64,000 nucleotides of DNA, taken from contig NZ_JABXKJ010000097.1 in assembly GCF_017115085.1 (NCBI RefSeq), forward strand, positions 39,113 to 103,112, written 5' to 3'. The position numbers and the translations under genes are program-made. Below, in pieces: positions 10,784-18,858 of the stretch (the first letter of the stretch is position 1; each line of letters opens with the position of its first letter). The notes below the pieces were generated by a model. That model was not told the origin of the DNA. It ran no database searches and was given only the letters and a program-made list of their open reading frames with translations. The stretch is from Nostoc sp. NMS7. Lineage in GTDB: Bacteria; Cyanobacteriota; Cyanobacteriia; Cyanobacteriales; Nostocaceae.

Positions 10784-11038
10784 TTAATCGACATTTGTTA
10801 GTTCCTCGGCTAACTCTTGGGCAGTATATTGCATAAAGTCTACTTGGTAGCGTGATAATGCATTAATAAATTCAGCACGAGTTAGCCCAGCAATTTCTGC
10901 TGCTTTAGCTTGTGATATTTCACCTAATTCATACCATTTAGCTGCTGCTGCAATTCGCATTTCTTGGATGAATTCTTCAGGATTTTTGCGGAGTGCTGAA
11001 AATGCTGTTTCTGGTAATTGGATTGGTACTGTTCGCAT
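10784..11038 (-). CDS. UPF0175 family protein, probable antitoxin
   Basis: 84 residues. The sequence shows the UPF0175 pattern: an N-terminal strand (VPIQLPETAF), then AAAAKWYELGEISQAKAAEIAGLTRAEFINAL, a helix-turn-helix-like stretch, and a short acidic tail. UPF0175 proteins are typically antitoxins or regulators next to PIN or RelE-type toxins. Here no separate toxin follows. The next minus-strand gene, about 200 bases downstream, begins with a RelE-like domain, so the pair may form a toxin-antitoxin unit with the toxin fused to a helicase. The ATG at 11038 is the only reasonable start. Confidence 0.8.
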   Translation of the reverse strand: MRTVPIQLPETAFSALRKNPEEFIQEMRIAAAAKWYELGEISQAKAAEIAGLTRAEFINALSRYQVDFMQYTAQELAEELTNVD

Positions 11039-11156
11039 AATTCTTTTCGGTTTATCAGGTTGAATGAATCATAACAAAAGTAAAATTATGTGCTTATTAT
11101 ATCCAATGTAATTTTATAATTACTAAATCTCATCTAAGTTGAGAACCGTAGTTTTC

Positions 11157-11252
11157 GCCCTCACCCTAAATCCCTCTCCCATATCTGGGAGAGGGACTTT
11201 GAAATTCTAGCTCCCCTTCTCCCTTGGGGAGAAGGGGTTGGGGGATGAGGGC
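11157..11252. repeat. Two GC-rich palindromic interspersed repeats, head to head
   Basis: Two copies of the cyanobacterial palindromic repeat (CCCTCACCC...CCCTCTCCC / GGGAGAGGG...) lie back to back upstream of the Rpn gene. Each arm can form a stable hairpin (TCCCTCTCCC with GGGAGAGGGA). Further copies are at 12638, 13041, 13141, 13433, 14756 and 15875. Confidence 0.85.
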
Positions 11253-11320
11253 AAATCTTTTTCAAAAGAGTTGAACTACAGGTTTCAAGATAGACGTGGT
11301 TTATATCAGTATAAATTTGG

Positions 11321-12154
11321 GTGAAATTAGTGGCTTTTGACAACGTTTGTAAAATATTAGCAGAAAAATATCCAACCGATTTTGCCCGGTGGCTGCTACC
11401 TCATGAACCGCGACAAATCAAAGTATTAAAGACTGAATTAAGCATCGAACCAATTCGAGCAGATTCTGTCACTTTTTTACAAACAGAGAATCGTATTTTG
11501 CATTTGGAATTTCAAACAAGAGCAAAATCTGAAACTCCCATTCCTTTACGAATGTTGGATTACTTTGTTAGGTTAGTGCGACAGTATGATGTTCCAATAA
11601 CGCAAGTAGTAATTTTCTTACAAGAGACAAGTAACGAAATCGCTTTTACCGAAGAATATGTAAATGAAATGACACATCACCGCTATCGTGTTGTCAGAAT
11701 GTGGGAGCAAGATTCGGCGTTATTTCTGGATAATCCTGCATTATTACCGTTAGCACCTTTAACACAGACAGATTCACCCCAAAGGTTATTATCGCAGGTT
11801 GCCCAAAGTGTTGCTAGAATTTCGGATAGGGAGACAAGGCAGAATATCGCCGCTTACACAGAAATATTAGCAGGTTTGAAGTTTGAGAAGGATTTAATTC
11901 AGCAATTTTTAGGAGAGGAAATTATGCAAGAATCTGTAATTTATCAGGATATTTTGCAGAAGGGGAAACAACAAGAAGCGTTTTCATTTTGTTTGCGGTT
12001 ACTCAATCAACGTTTTGGGGAGCTTAATTCATTCACAATTGAGAGAGTTCAAGTTTTATCTGTTGAGAAGCTCGAAGCTTTAGGTGCTGCATTGTTCAAC
12101 ATTTCAGAAGTATCTGATTTAATTACTTGGTTAGATCAGCAGGAAAGTAATTAG
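11321..12154 (+). CDS. Rpn-family PD-(D/E)XK nuclease with DUF4351 tail
   Basis: 277 residues from a GTG at 11321; a second GTG at 11330 is equally possible. The N-terminal half has a nuclease-like core: IRADSVTFL at about 45 and LHLEFQTRA at about 58 give the D...ExQ signature of PD-(D/E)XK enzymes in the Rpn (recombination-promoting nuclease/putative transposase) family. The last 60 residues (LLNQRFGEL...LEALGAALFNISEVSDLITWL) match DUF4351, the usual C-terminal module. Rpn proteins are abundant in cyanobacteria and some act as phage-defence nucleases. The gene lies on the opposite strand inside the DISARM locus, flanked by palindromic repeats, so it probably inserted there. A terminator hairpin follows at 12177. 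Confidence 0.82.
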   Translation: MKLVAFDNVCKILAEKYPTDFARWLLPHEPRQIKVLKTELSIEPIRADSVTFLQTENRILHLEFQTRAKSETPIPLRMLDYFVRLVRQYDVPITQVVIFLQETSNEIAFTEEYVNEMTHHRYRVVRMWEQDSALFLDNPALLPLAPLTQTDSPQRLLSQVAQSVARISDRETRQNIAAYTEILAGLKFEKDLIQQFLGEEIMQESVIYQDILQKGKQQEAFSFCLRLLNQRFGELNSFTIERVQVLSVEKLEALGAALFNISEVSDLITWLDQQESN

Positions 12155-12176
12155 TTTTAGGTTTTGATAAACTATA

Positions 12177-12204
12177 AAGCCGGAGGTAAAAACTCCGGTC
12201 TTTT
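12177..12204 (+). terminator. Intrinsic terminator of the Rpn gene
   Basis: A six-base GC stem CCGGAG/CTCCGG with a seven-base loop (GTAAAAA) is followed by TCTTTT, starting 25 bases after the Rpn stop codon. It has the geometry of a Rho-independent terminator. Confidence 0.75.
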
Positions 12205-12310
12205 ATATAGTGATTGTTCATAATTATTAAAGTAAATTTAACTTAATTCATATTTTTACAACAATAGGCTATTATAGTAAAAATGTACTATATTCATATC
12301 CGATCAATTA

Positions 12311-12607
12311 TTGAGTGAAGATTTTATGCAAGAGTCAGTCAATGATGAAGATATTTTATATCCAGGTGTATATCATTTGTTTAATTGTTTAGTTCGTAGT
12401 CGTTTTTGTGATATTAGTGAACTTGAGGAAGAAATACCTGGAATATCCGAACGCATTCGCAGATTGAATCTGCAACAGTTAGAAGGATTTGCAATAGCTT
12501 TTATGGAATTTACGGATTCAATTGATTTAAAGGTTTGGTTAGATGAATATGAACATGAAAAGGATTGGAAAAATCGGTTTGTAAAAAAGGTATTTAATTG
12601 GCGATAA
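12311..12607 (+). CDS. DUF4351-only fragment, partial duplicate of the Rpn gene
   Basis: 98 residues from TTG at 12311, or 93 from the ATG at 12326. It aligns with the last 110 residues of the preceding Rpn protein: DQLLSEDFMQESV matches the Rpn stretch QQFLGEEIMQESV, and the end LEGFAIAFMEFTDSIDLKVWL matches LEALGAALFNISEVSDLITWL. The homology begins before the ATG, where the frame is closed by TAA at 12278, so this is a 5'-truncated copy without nuclease core. It may still encode a small protein, but a decaying duplicate is more likely. Confidence 0.5.
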   Translation: MSEDFMQESVNDEDILYPGVYHLFNCLVRSRFCDISELEEEIPGISERIRRLNLQQLEGFAIAFMEFTDSIDLKVWLDEYEHEKDWKNRFVKKVFNWR

Positions 12608-12637
12608 ATTATAACCCACCCTGCCAAATTATAGTTC

Positions 12638-12682
12638 CAGTCCCCCTTCTCCCCAAGGGAGAAGGGGCTAGGGGATGAGGGC
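12638..12682. repeat. GC-rich palindromic repeat at the 3' end of the DUF559 gene
   Basis: A single copy containing CCCCCTTCTCCCC...GGGGAGAAGGGG. It supplies the last codons (ALIP) and the stop of the DUF559 gene on the minus strand. Confidence 0.8.
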
Positions 12683-13189
12683 TTGAGCAATTGTATATAA
12701 AACAAACTCGATATCATCAAATATTTGCTCATTACTAAAGCGGATTACAATAAACTGATTAGATTTTAACCAGTTTTCTCTGATAGAATCTTGAGTTTGC
12801 TGATTTGCATGAATACTACCATCTAACTCAATAATTAATAATTTTTCGTGACAATAAAAATCAGCGATATATCTACCAATATTATGTTGTCGGCGAAATT
12901 TTGTATTTAATAAACGTCGATTTCTTAAACATTCCCATAATATTTGCTCTGCTGGTGTTTGTCGTTGTCTTAACTCGCGGGCGCGTTCTAATAATAGTTT
13001 GGGAATTTGTCGGTTGCTACCAGCTAATTTAGAGATTTCTGCCCTCACCCCTAGCCCCTCTTCCTCTGGGAGAGGGGGACAAGATTTATCGTTATATTTT
13101 TCTTGTTTATTTTTATTCTGTGGTTCTTTTTCTCTTTCTTTACTCCCTCTCCCAGAGGGAGAGGGTTGGGGTGAGGGTTCATCTTCCAT
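12668..13189 (-). CDS. DUF559 (Vsr-like) endonuclease
   Basis: 173 residues. Residues 60-160 form a DUF559 domain of the very-short-patch/restriction endonuclease-like fold: TPAEQILWECLRNRRL, then KFRRQHNIGRYIADFY at about 96, LLIIELDGSIH with the acidic catalytic position, and a terminal strand with FIVIRFSN. The first 55 residues are mostly the translation of two palindromic repeats (PSPSGRG, and the opposite-strand reading PPLPEEEGLGVRA), so the true domain starts later. The gene begins 9 bases after drmMI stops and is probably co-transcribed with it. DUF559 proteins are often single-gene passengers next to restriction systems. A role in DISARM is not established. Confidence 0.8.
   Translation of the reverse strand: MEDEPSPQPSPSGRGSKEREKEPQNKNKQEKYNDKSCPPLPEEEGLGVRAEISKLAGSNRQIPKLLLERARELRQRQTPAEQILWECLRNRRLLNTKFRRQHNIGRYIADFYCHEKLLIIELDGSIHANQQTQDSIRENWLKSNQFIVIRFSNEQIFDDIEFVLYTIAQALIP
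13041..13079. repeat. In-frame palindromic repeat inside the DUF559 gene (copy 1)
   Basis: The GC-rich palindrome (CCCTCACCCCTAGCCCCTC...) interrupts the 5' part of the DUF559 gene without breaking the frame. On the minus strand it is translated as PPLPEEEGLGVRA. Confidence 0.8.
13141..13180. repeat. In-frame palindromic repeat inside the DUF559 gene (copy 2)
   Basis: A second copy of the repeat, in opposite orientation to the first, encodes the N-terminal EPSPQPSPSGRGS of the DUF559 protein and lies only 20 bases from the drmMI stop codon. Confidence 0.8.
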
Positions 13190-13198
13190 ATTCTCAAC

Positions 13199-16100
13199 CT
13201 AAAAAAAACTTAATTGCCCATTATCATTATCTTGCTTTTTAGATTCCGCTTGCGCCTTATTCTTACCTCCAGATTTACCTTTTTTCTTACCTTTATCATG
13301 TAAACCCTGTGCTACCTCTTCAGCATAGCGTTGGTGATTTAATTCTAATAATCTATCTAGCACTTCTCGCCGTGCAGTTTCGCTGATGGTGAAGCGTAAG
13401 CCTTGTTTGGTTTGGTGGAAACCATGAGATAAACCCTCACCCCCAGCCCCTCTCCCACTGGGAGAGGGGAGTAAATCTTGCCAACCGTAAGCAGCAGCTA
13501 CAGCATTATCCATTTCTATGTGCAATTCGCGCAATTGTTGAATATCGGCGGCGGTTTCGTCGGGATTGTGGAAGCGATTGTAGGTTTTGGTTAATCCTTC
13601 TTGGCGTGTTTGCATGATATTTTGGCGATGATTGTAGTAGCGATCGCCTATTTCTTCTAGGTTTGCGGTTGATGCGGGGAAGGGAAAGGTTTGAAAACAG
13701 TCTGAGGGGGAGTAATTTATATCTTTTCGTAACGTAGAACTATATTCCCAAGCCCATTGATAATGAAAATTACATTGTAGTATTGTAAATGCAGTGTAGT
13801 TATCAAATGGAAAAACAGCTAATCTATGAGCAAAAACAATGTTTTCTGATGCAAATGCAAATCCCAAATGATTATTAACGATGGAAAGGACTAACACTCG
13901 TTTTAGGTTTACGATCGCATCATATAGAATTTTTGTTGGTCTTTTAAATTGCCACCAACGTCTTGCTGTGTCACGGTCAGTTGAATTATTGTTTTTCAGT
14001 CTATCTCTCTCTGGCTTTACTTTCTCTCTTATAATCTCCAAACAATCAGGATAATCACTTGCATAAGGTCTACCTTTAGGCTTCTTTAAGTCATCATGTT
14101 CAGCATCCAAAGGATAATCCTTAAAATTAATTACCCAACGACTTGGTGATTGAGTTTGACTAGAATTTAAATCCTCACCATTCAAATAGGGAAATAATAC
14201 ATCTTTATTTTTAGCATCTTTTTCAATCAGTGCTTGTGCTTCCTCTGGTGTCATCACAAAACCCATTCCCAGCACATAAGAACCGATGAAAGATTTACTT
14301 TGATTCGCTATTAAGTTATGTGGATTTCCGACAGCTTTACCCGGATTTGTTAAAAATGCTGTAATGCCATCAAGAACCTTATCATCTAAAACAAACTCAC
14401 CCAACCAATTATTTTGTCGCAACCACACATAAGCAACTTCTAAATTAGCAATACCCGACCATTTTCTACTCGGTACAGCACGAGTAATTACACATTTATC
14501 AGCAACTAATTGGTCTAATCCTACTTCTCGCGTATCACCCTGCGCTATCGTATTCGTAGCAATTAACCCAAACCCACCATTTATATTTAATAACTGCTTG
14601 GCGTGTAAGAAAAAATAAGCACAAAGGTCAGCACTACCACGTTTATCATTCGCAATCCATTTAACTAAAAAATCTCGATAAGCTGTACTCAATGCACCTG
14701 TAATTTTTGATCCACCCATAAACGGCGGATTTCCCACGATCGCATCAAATCCAACCGTCACCCCCGTCCCCTCTCCCTCTGGGCGAGGGGTGACTTTACT
14801 CCCTCTCCCAGAGGGCGAGGGCTGGGGTGAGGGCAAAAACACCTCTGGAAATTCCAACTCCCAATGAAACGATCGCAACTTTTCAAAATCAGGTAAAGCC
14901 TTACCCATCCCTTCAGGAATATCTGCACCTTCCCGAAAAGTAGTTAACAAAGTCTTCCTTAAACCTTCCCGTTCCTTCTCCGACCAATCATTAAAATAAC
15001 TCCCAACTAATAAATCGCAACCTCTGCGTAAATCAAAACTTCTCGCATTCGCTTGCGCTAACAAATACACCTTGCGATTTTGGTCTTCCCTCGTCAACAC
15101 CGGAAGCGATGCAATCTCTCGCCGTAACTCAATCACCTTATCAACTTCCCGCCGAATCTCCTCAGCAAATAACTCCGGTGTCCCAGTTGTGTCTAAATTC
15201 CAATAACGCAACTGTTCCAAACTCACCCCAATCAGCGAATCCCCACACTTCAGGGCATGATCCACAAAGGTAAACGGACGATTCTTTTGCAACGTTATCA
15301 ACCACAGCGATAACTTTGCCATTTCCACCGCCAAGCGGTTTTTATCCACCCCATACAAACACCTGTCCGCAATTATCCGCCGCGCCACCATCAACCGTTC
15401 ATCCGCATCCTTGGGAATTACACACTCCTCTGGACGCGACTTAGATAAAGTTCCCTCCGGTGCAGTCACCACCTTCCCCGGATTCGCCTTTTCCGCATTT
15501 TCCCACGCTTCCACCAACCGTTCCGCCAAATAGCGACAAGTCTGCACCAAAAACGCCCCCGAACCCATCGCCATATCGCAGATTTTCAACTTTAATAACT
15601 CTGCTGCTGACTTGAGTTTCCACTGTTCCTTCGGCTTCCCCTCAGCCACACCCTCATACACCAACGGTTCCAAAGTGTACTGCACAATTTCTTCCGTCAA
15701 ACTACGCGGCGTGTAGTGTGTCCCCGTCTCCCGGCGATCGCTTCCCTGCGTCACATACACGCTTCCCGTAGGAATCACCACCGGATAACCTAAAGTATCT
15801 AATCTGACTAATCCAGCAAAAGGCAACACCCGGTTAAATAATTCCTGGTCATTATTACACGCAATGAGAAGTTTGCCCTCACCCCCGTCCCCTCTCCCTC
15901 TAGGCGAGGGGCGATTTTGCCCCCCATCTTGATCTTGCCCCCTCTCCCAGGGGGAGAGGGCTGGGGTGAGGGTCTTACGCAGTGCCAAAATTGACCTACC
16001 AGTTTCATCTTTAAGAAACTTAATTAACTCCTCCTCACCTTGCGCCAGCTTATCCTCCAAAGTCTCCAGCGCTATCTCAGGTTCCTGCGATCGCGTTCCC

Positions 16101-17452
16101 ATCAACCCTAAAACAGGCGCAGTTGCCCTTACTGCTGTATGGTCGAGTAAACCTTCATAAACATGACCAATTTGTTCAATATCTAACGCCCGGAAAGATA
16201 GCCTACGTGGTTCTACAGTACCAGCTACCTTAACTTGTAATATTTGTAAAGCTTCCAATAAGTGCAGCACAATCCGGTTATTTACTGGAATCGGTTCTGC
16301 GGGAGTTTCTTCCCAGCTTGTCCCCGACATTCGACCTTCTAAAAATGGGAACCTGTCAGGGTCAAATAAACTACCACCATAGGCGGGAAGTTGCAAAATA
16401 TCATGCTGAACACCGCCATAAACTGCCCGAAATGTCGCCAACAGCCGACACCAAGCATCATAAAGCCGTTCTAATACCTCTTCCCCTTCTTTATCAGCCC
16501 GTTGCTGTAACTGTTCCCGCAGAGTGGAAACAGCATAATACTGGTCATAAAGCGGGTCGCCCAGTAGCAACAAACCCCGTTCCTCCGCCGAAAACAAAAA
16601 CACCAGCCGCATCATCACCGTCAACGCAGCTTCGTAAAGTTCGGTTTCAGAAATACCTTGAAGGAGAGTGCGGTTTTTATCTTGGTCGATGTGGTCTAAC
16701 GCCTCTACCAACACTTCCACCGCCTTGCGGACTTGATAGCCAAGTTGGTCGGTAACTTCTTGCTGGTCGTTAACACTTGCTTGCAGCAACGCCTCCAAGC
16801 TTTGCGAGTCATCTACCCCAAAAAAGCGCTGTACACCCAGCAAACTCCGAAATGCCCGCAGTGTGATGTGTTCTTCCAGCCACAGCGCCCCATACCAGGA
16901 AATAAAACCAGTCGTTTCCCCCCGTGGGGCGTTTACCAGCAGCCAATGTTCTCCATTCGTCACCAATCCCAACCGCACATTACAGGCGTGCAGCAACTCC
17001 ATCATCCGCGTCGCTGGACTTGCTTTCCAACGGCGGTCTTTGAGGGGTTTTTCTAAATTCTGCTGAGGCGATACAATCTGCACTAATAAGCGAGGTTTGT
17101 TCCCATCCGGTTCAACTACCACCCAGTCGGGACGCAAAGTTTCACCCTGTTCAGCAATTGTGGCAGCCAGCCCCGTGGGAATGCGTTGACCTGTTAATAA
17201 AACTTCATCCGGCAATTCTAAAGTCTGCCGCAGCACAAAATCTACCCACGCCCGATGAATTGCTGTTTCAGGTTTTGCCCCTAATTGATTATCTTGCCAT
17301 TCTTCGTATGCTAATCGTAATAGCTTTAAGTGTTCTGGATCGTGGGCATCTAAACCATTAGGAAATACTTTGAGGAGTACAGGTAGACTGAGAAAGGGGC
17401 CAGAAGCTTCAACTAGCGATAACCATTCGGCGTGGTGACGGGCTGTAGACAT
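13199..17452 (-). CDS. drmMI: DISARM adenine methyltransferase DrmMI
   Basis: 1417 residues, N6-adenine DNA methyltransferase of the type IIG/PglX-like class. The SAM-binding motif CDMAMGSGAFLVQ is at about 626 and the catalytic motif NPPF at about 907; a long C-terminal target-recognition and coiled region ends in a lysine-rich tail (KGKKKGKSGGKNK). In class 1 DISARM this enzyme marks self DNA. Context with drmD, drmA, drmB and drmC separates it from BREX PglX. It is unusual for three in-frame insertions of the GC-rich palindromic repeat, at residues of about 493-526, 872-898 and 1327-1340. The second lies only about ten residues before the NPPF motif. The frame is intact and both catalytic motifs are present, so the enzyme could still be active with the insertions in surface loops. 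ATG at 17452. Confidence 0.87.
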   Translation of the reverse strand: MSTARHHAEWLSLVEASGPFLSLPVLLKVFPNGLDAHDPEHLKLLRLAYEEWQDNQLGAKPETAIHRAWVDFVLRQTLELPDEVLLTGQRIPTGLAATIAEQGETLRPDWVVVEPDGNKPRLLVQIVSPQQNLEKPLKDRRWKASPATRMMELLHACNVRLGLVTNGEHWLLVNAPRGETTGFISWYGALWLEEHITLRAFRSLLGVQRFFGVDDSQSLEALLQASVNDQQEVTDQLGYQVRKAVEVLVEALDHIDQDKNRTLLQGISETELYEAALTVMMRLVFLFSAEERGLLLLGDPLYDQYYAVSTLREQLQQRADKEGEEVLERLYDAWCRLLATFRAVYGGVQHDILQLPAYGGSLFDPDRFPFLEGRMSGTSWEETPAEPIPVNNRIVLHLLEALQILQVKVAGTVEPRRLSFRALDIEQIGHVYEGLLDHTAVRATAPVLGLMGTRSQEPEIALETLEDKLAQGEEELIKFLKDETGRSILALRKTLTPALSPWERGQDQDGGQNRPSPRGRGDGGEGKLLIACNNDQELFNRVLPFAGLVRLDTLGYPVVIPTGSVYVTQGSDRRETGTHYTPRSLTEEIVQYTLEPLVYEGVAEGKPKEQWKLKSAAELLKLKICDMAMGSGAFLVQTCRYLAERLVEAWENAEKANPGKVVTAPEGTLSKSRPEECVIPKDADERLMVARRIIADRCLYGVDKNRLAVEMAKLSLWLITLQKNRPFTFVDHALKCGDSLIGVSLEQLRYWNLDTTGTPELFAEEIRREVDKVIELRREIASLPVLTREDQNRKVYLLAQANARSFDLRRGCDLLVGSYFNDWSEKEREGLRKTLLTTFREGADIPEGMGKALPDFEKLRSFHWELEFPEVFLPSPQPSPSGRGSKVTPRPEGEGTGVTVGFDAIVGNPPFMGGSKITGALSTAYRDFLVKWIANDKRGSADLCAYFFLHAKQLLNINGGFGLIATNTIAQGDTREVGLDQLVADKCVITRAVPSRKWSGIANLEVAYVWLRQNNWLGEFVLDDKVLDGITAFLTNPGKAVGNPHNLIANQSKSFIGSYVLGMGFVMTPEEAQALIEKDAKNKDVLFPYLNGEDLNSSQTQSPSRWVINFKDYPLDAEHDDLKKPKGRPYASDYPDCLEIIREKVKPERDRLKNNNSTDRDTARRWWQFKRPTKILYDAIVNLKRVLVLSIVNNHLGFAFASENIVFAHRLAVFPFDNYTAFTILQCNFHYQWAWEYSSTLRKDINYSPSDCFQTFPFPASTANLEEIGDRYYNHRQNIMQTRQEGLTKTYNRFHNPDETAADIQQLRELHIEMDNAVAAAYGWQDLLPSPSGRGAGGEGLSHGFHQTKQGLRFTISETARREVLDRLLELNHQRYAEEVAQGLHDKGKKKGKSGGKNKAQAESKKQDNDNGQLSFF
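13433..13471. repeat. In-frame palindromic repeat in drmMI (3' copy)
   Basis: A repeat copy translated as LLPSPSGRGAGGEGLS near residue 1330 of DrmMI, between GWQD and HGFHQTK. Frame is kept. Confidence 0.85.
14756..14835. repeat. In-frame double palindromic repeat in drmMI (middle copy)
   Basis: Two repeat units side by side, translated as PSPQPSPSGRGSK and PRPEGEGTGVTV, just upstream of the codons for the NPPF catalytic motif. Confidence 0.85.
15875..15973. repeat. In-frame double palindromic repeat in drmMI (5' copy)
   Basis: Two units translated as RKTLTPALSPWERGQ and PSPRGRGDGGEGK, between ILAL and LLIACNNDQE of DrmMI. Confidence 0.85.
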
Positions 17453-17519
17453 AGGAAATAAATAAGGGAGAGATTATAATTTGAAGAGTTACATGATCAA
17501 GTTAGCGATAAGTTTGAAA

Positions 17520-18857
17520 TTATTTCTCATCTTTATTCACTGGTTTTAATAATCTTTGAATTAGGATAGTTTTTCTTTTCATTTCCTTTATCATTTCTTC
17601 ATTTTTAGAGGAAGTAATATTGTCTTCTAACAAGTAATTTGTGATTTCACTCCTAAAACTATAAATCTTTTTTAGCGAAAACTCTTTATATTTCACTTCG
17701 GATTTACATGAACGTTTGATAGGTTTAACTGTACCTTTAAATACTATTTTTACATCTTCCTCGTTCATTCTTTCTAAATGAGGAGAGCTTGAAATATCAC
17801 TCCAAATAGATTTACCTCTTTGTGGTTTCACATAAATCTTATGCTCCGTCACTAAATTAGTGACTTCCAAATTGATAAAGTAATTGTGCTCCATTAAAAT
17901 CGCTGAATCTATTTCCTTTTCTTTTTTTAAATATGGAATTCTATCTAACCCGCGTACAGCATATCGTCTCGCCGAAAATTCAATTTCTAATGACTTTGGA
18001 TTTTGCGGATCTATTTCTCCTGCTTGGATGACTTTAGCTTTATAAAGATATTCTTTACCGTTATCTAAATCTAAAATCTGAATAATAATTTCTTTCCCTA
18101 ATATATCACCTATATCGTTATTACCAACACCTAATAACTGTATCGTTTTCTCGTCAACTAACTTATCTACATTTTCACCAATTAACTCTAAAACCAAATC
18201 CCCAGTATCTTGTTCCTGCTCTCCTTGCAATTTCTTATAAAACTCTACATCATTAACATCAAAAACAATACAATTATCTTTAATAAAAGTAAGATAATCT
18301 AATACATCTTTGTATATTTTGCTATCTTTATTACTTTTAACAATAAAAGAAGATTCAATATTCACCCCAAGAATAGCTCTTTGAGTGAAATTATGGCTCC
18401 CTAACCAAATTTCAACATTGTTATCAGGCATCTCAAACAGAATTATTTTGGAATGTAATAAATAAGATACTTTCTTTTTGTCTTTTAGCTCATAATTCTC
18501 TGAGTTTTTTTTAATCTCGTAATTATGTAAAAAAATATTAGAGCCAGAACGTTTAAAATTTGCTAAATAATCAATATTAGTAGGGCTGTGTAGATCAATA
18601 CAATAATAGGAATTCTCTCTTTTGAGGACTAATGCTAATTCCTTAATAAAGTCAGTATCAATTGTCCAGTAAGCAACAGCCCCTTTAACATTTTCACATT
18701 TACACAAAGACTCCTTCAACCTTTCCTTAATACTTGATTTTTTGACGGTAGGAATTAATTCAATATCAATGTTCATTTGGTTTACAATCAAAATTTCATA
18801 GGGAGCATAAAATCGGTGAATTTTCTTTTCAGTAAATTCTCGAATCCTTTCAGTCAC
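17520..18857 (-). CDS. PLD-superfamily nuclease-like protein within DISARM
   Basis: 445 residues from a GTG at 18857, one base after the drmD stop codon; the overlapping ATG at 18859 is followed at once by TGA, so GTG must be used. An HKD-like site is at about 135-165: LHSKIILF followed by IWLGSHNFTQRA, the H.K and GS.N positions of phospholipase D-fold nucleases, although the canonical aspartate is shifted. The C-terminal 200 residues are lysine- and glutamate-rich and not recognised. It is AT-richer than its neighbours. It lies between drmD and drmMI where core class 1 DISARM has no gene, so this locus carries two PLD-type proteins. It could be a second effector nuclease or a locus-specific accessory. 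Confidence 0.75.
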   Translation of the reverse strand: MTERIREFTEKKIHRFYAPYEILIVNQMNIDIELIPTVKKSSIKERLKESLCKCENVKGAVAYWTIDTDFIKELALVLKRENSYYCIDLHSPTNIDYLANFKRSGSNIFLHNYEIKKNSENYELKDKKKVSYLLHSKIILFEMPDNNVEIWLGSHNFTQRAILGVNIESSFIVKSNKDSKIYKDVLDYLTFIKDNCIVFDVNDVEFYKKLQGEQEQDTGDLVLELIGENVDKLVDEKTIQLLGVGNNDIGDILGKEIIIQILDLDNGKEYLYKAKVIQAGEIDPQNPKSLEIEFSARRYAVRGLDRIPYLKKEKEIDSAILMEHNYFINLEVTNLVTEHKIYVKPQRGKSIWSDISSSPHLERMNEEDVKIVFKGTVKPIKRSCKSEVKYKEFSLKKIYSFRSEITNYLLEDNITSSKNEEMIKEMKRKTILIQRLLKPVNKDEK

Positions 18858-18858
18858 A

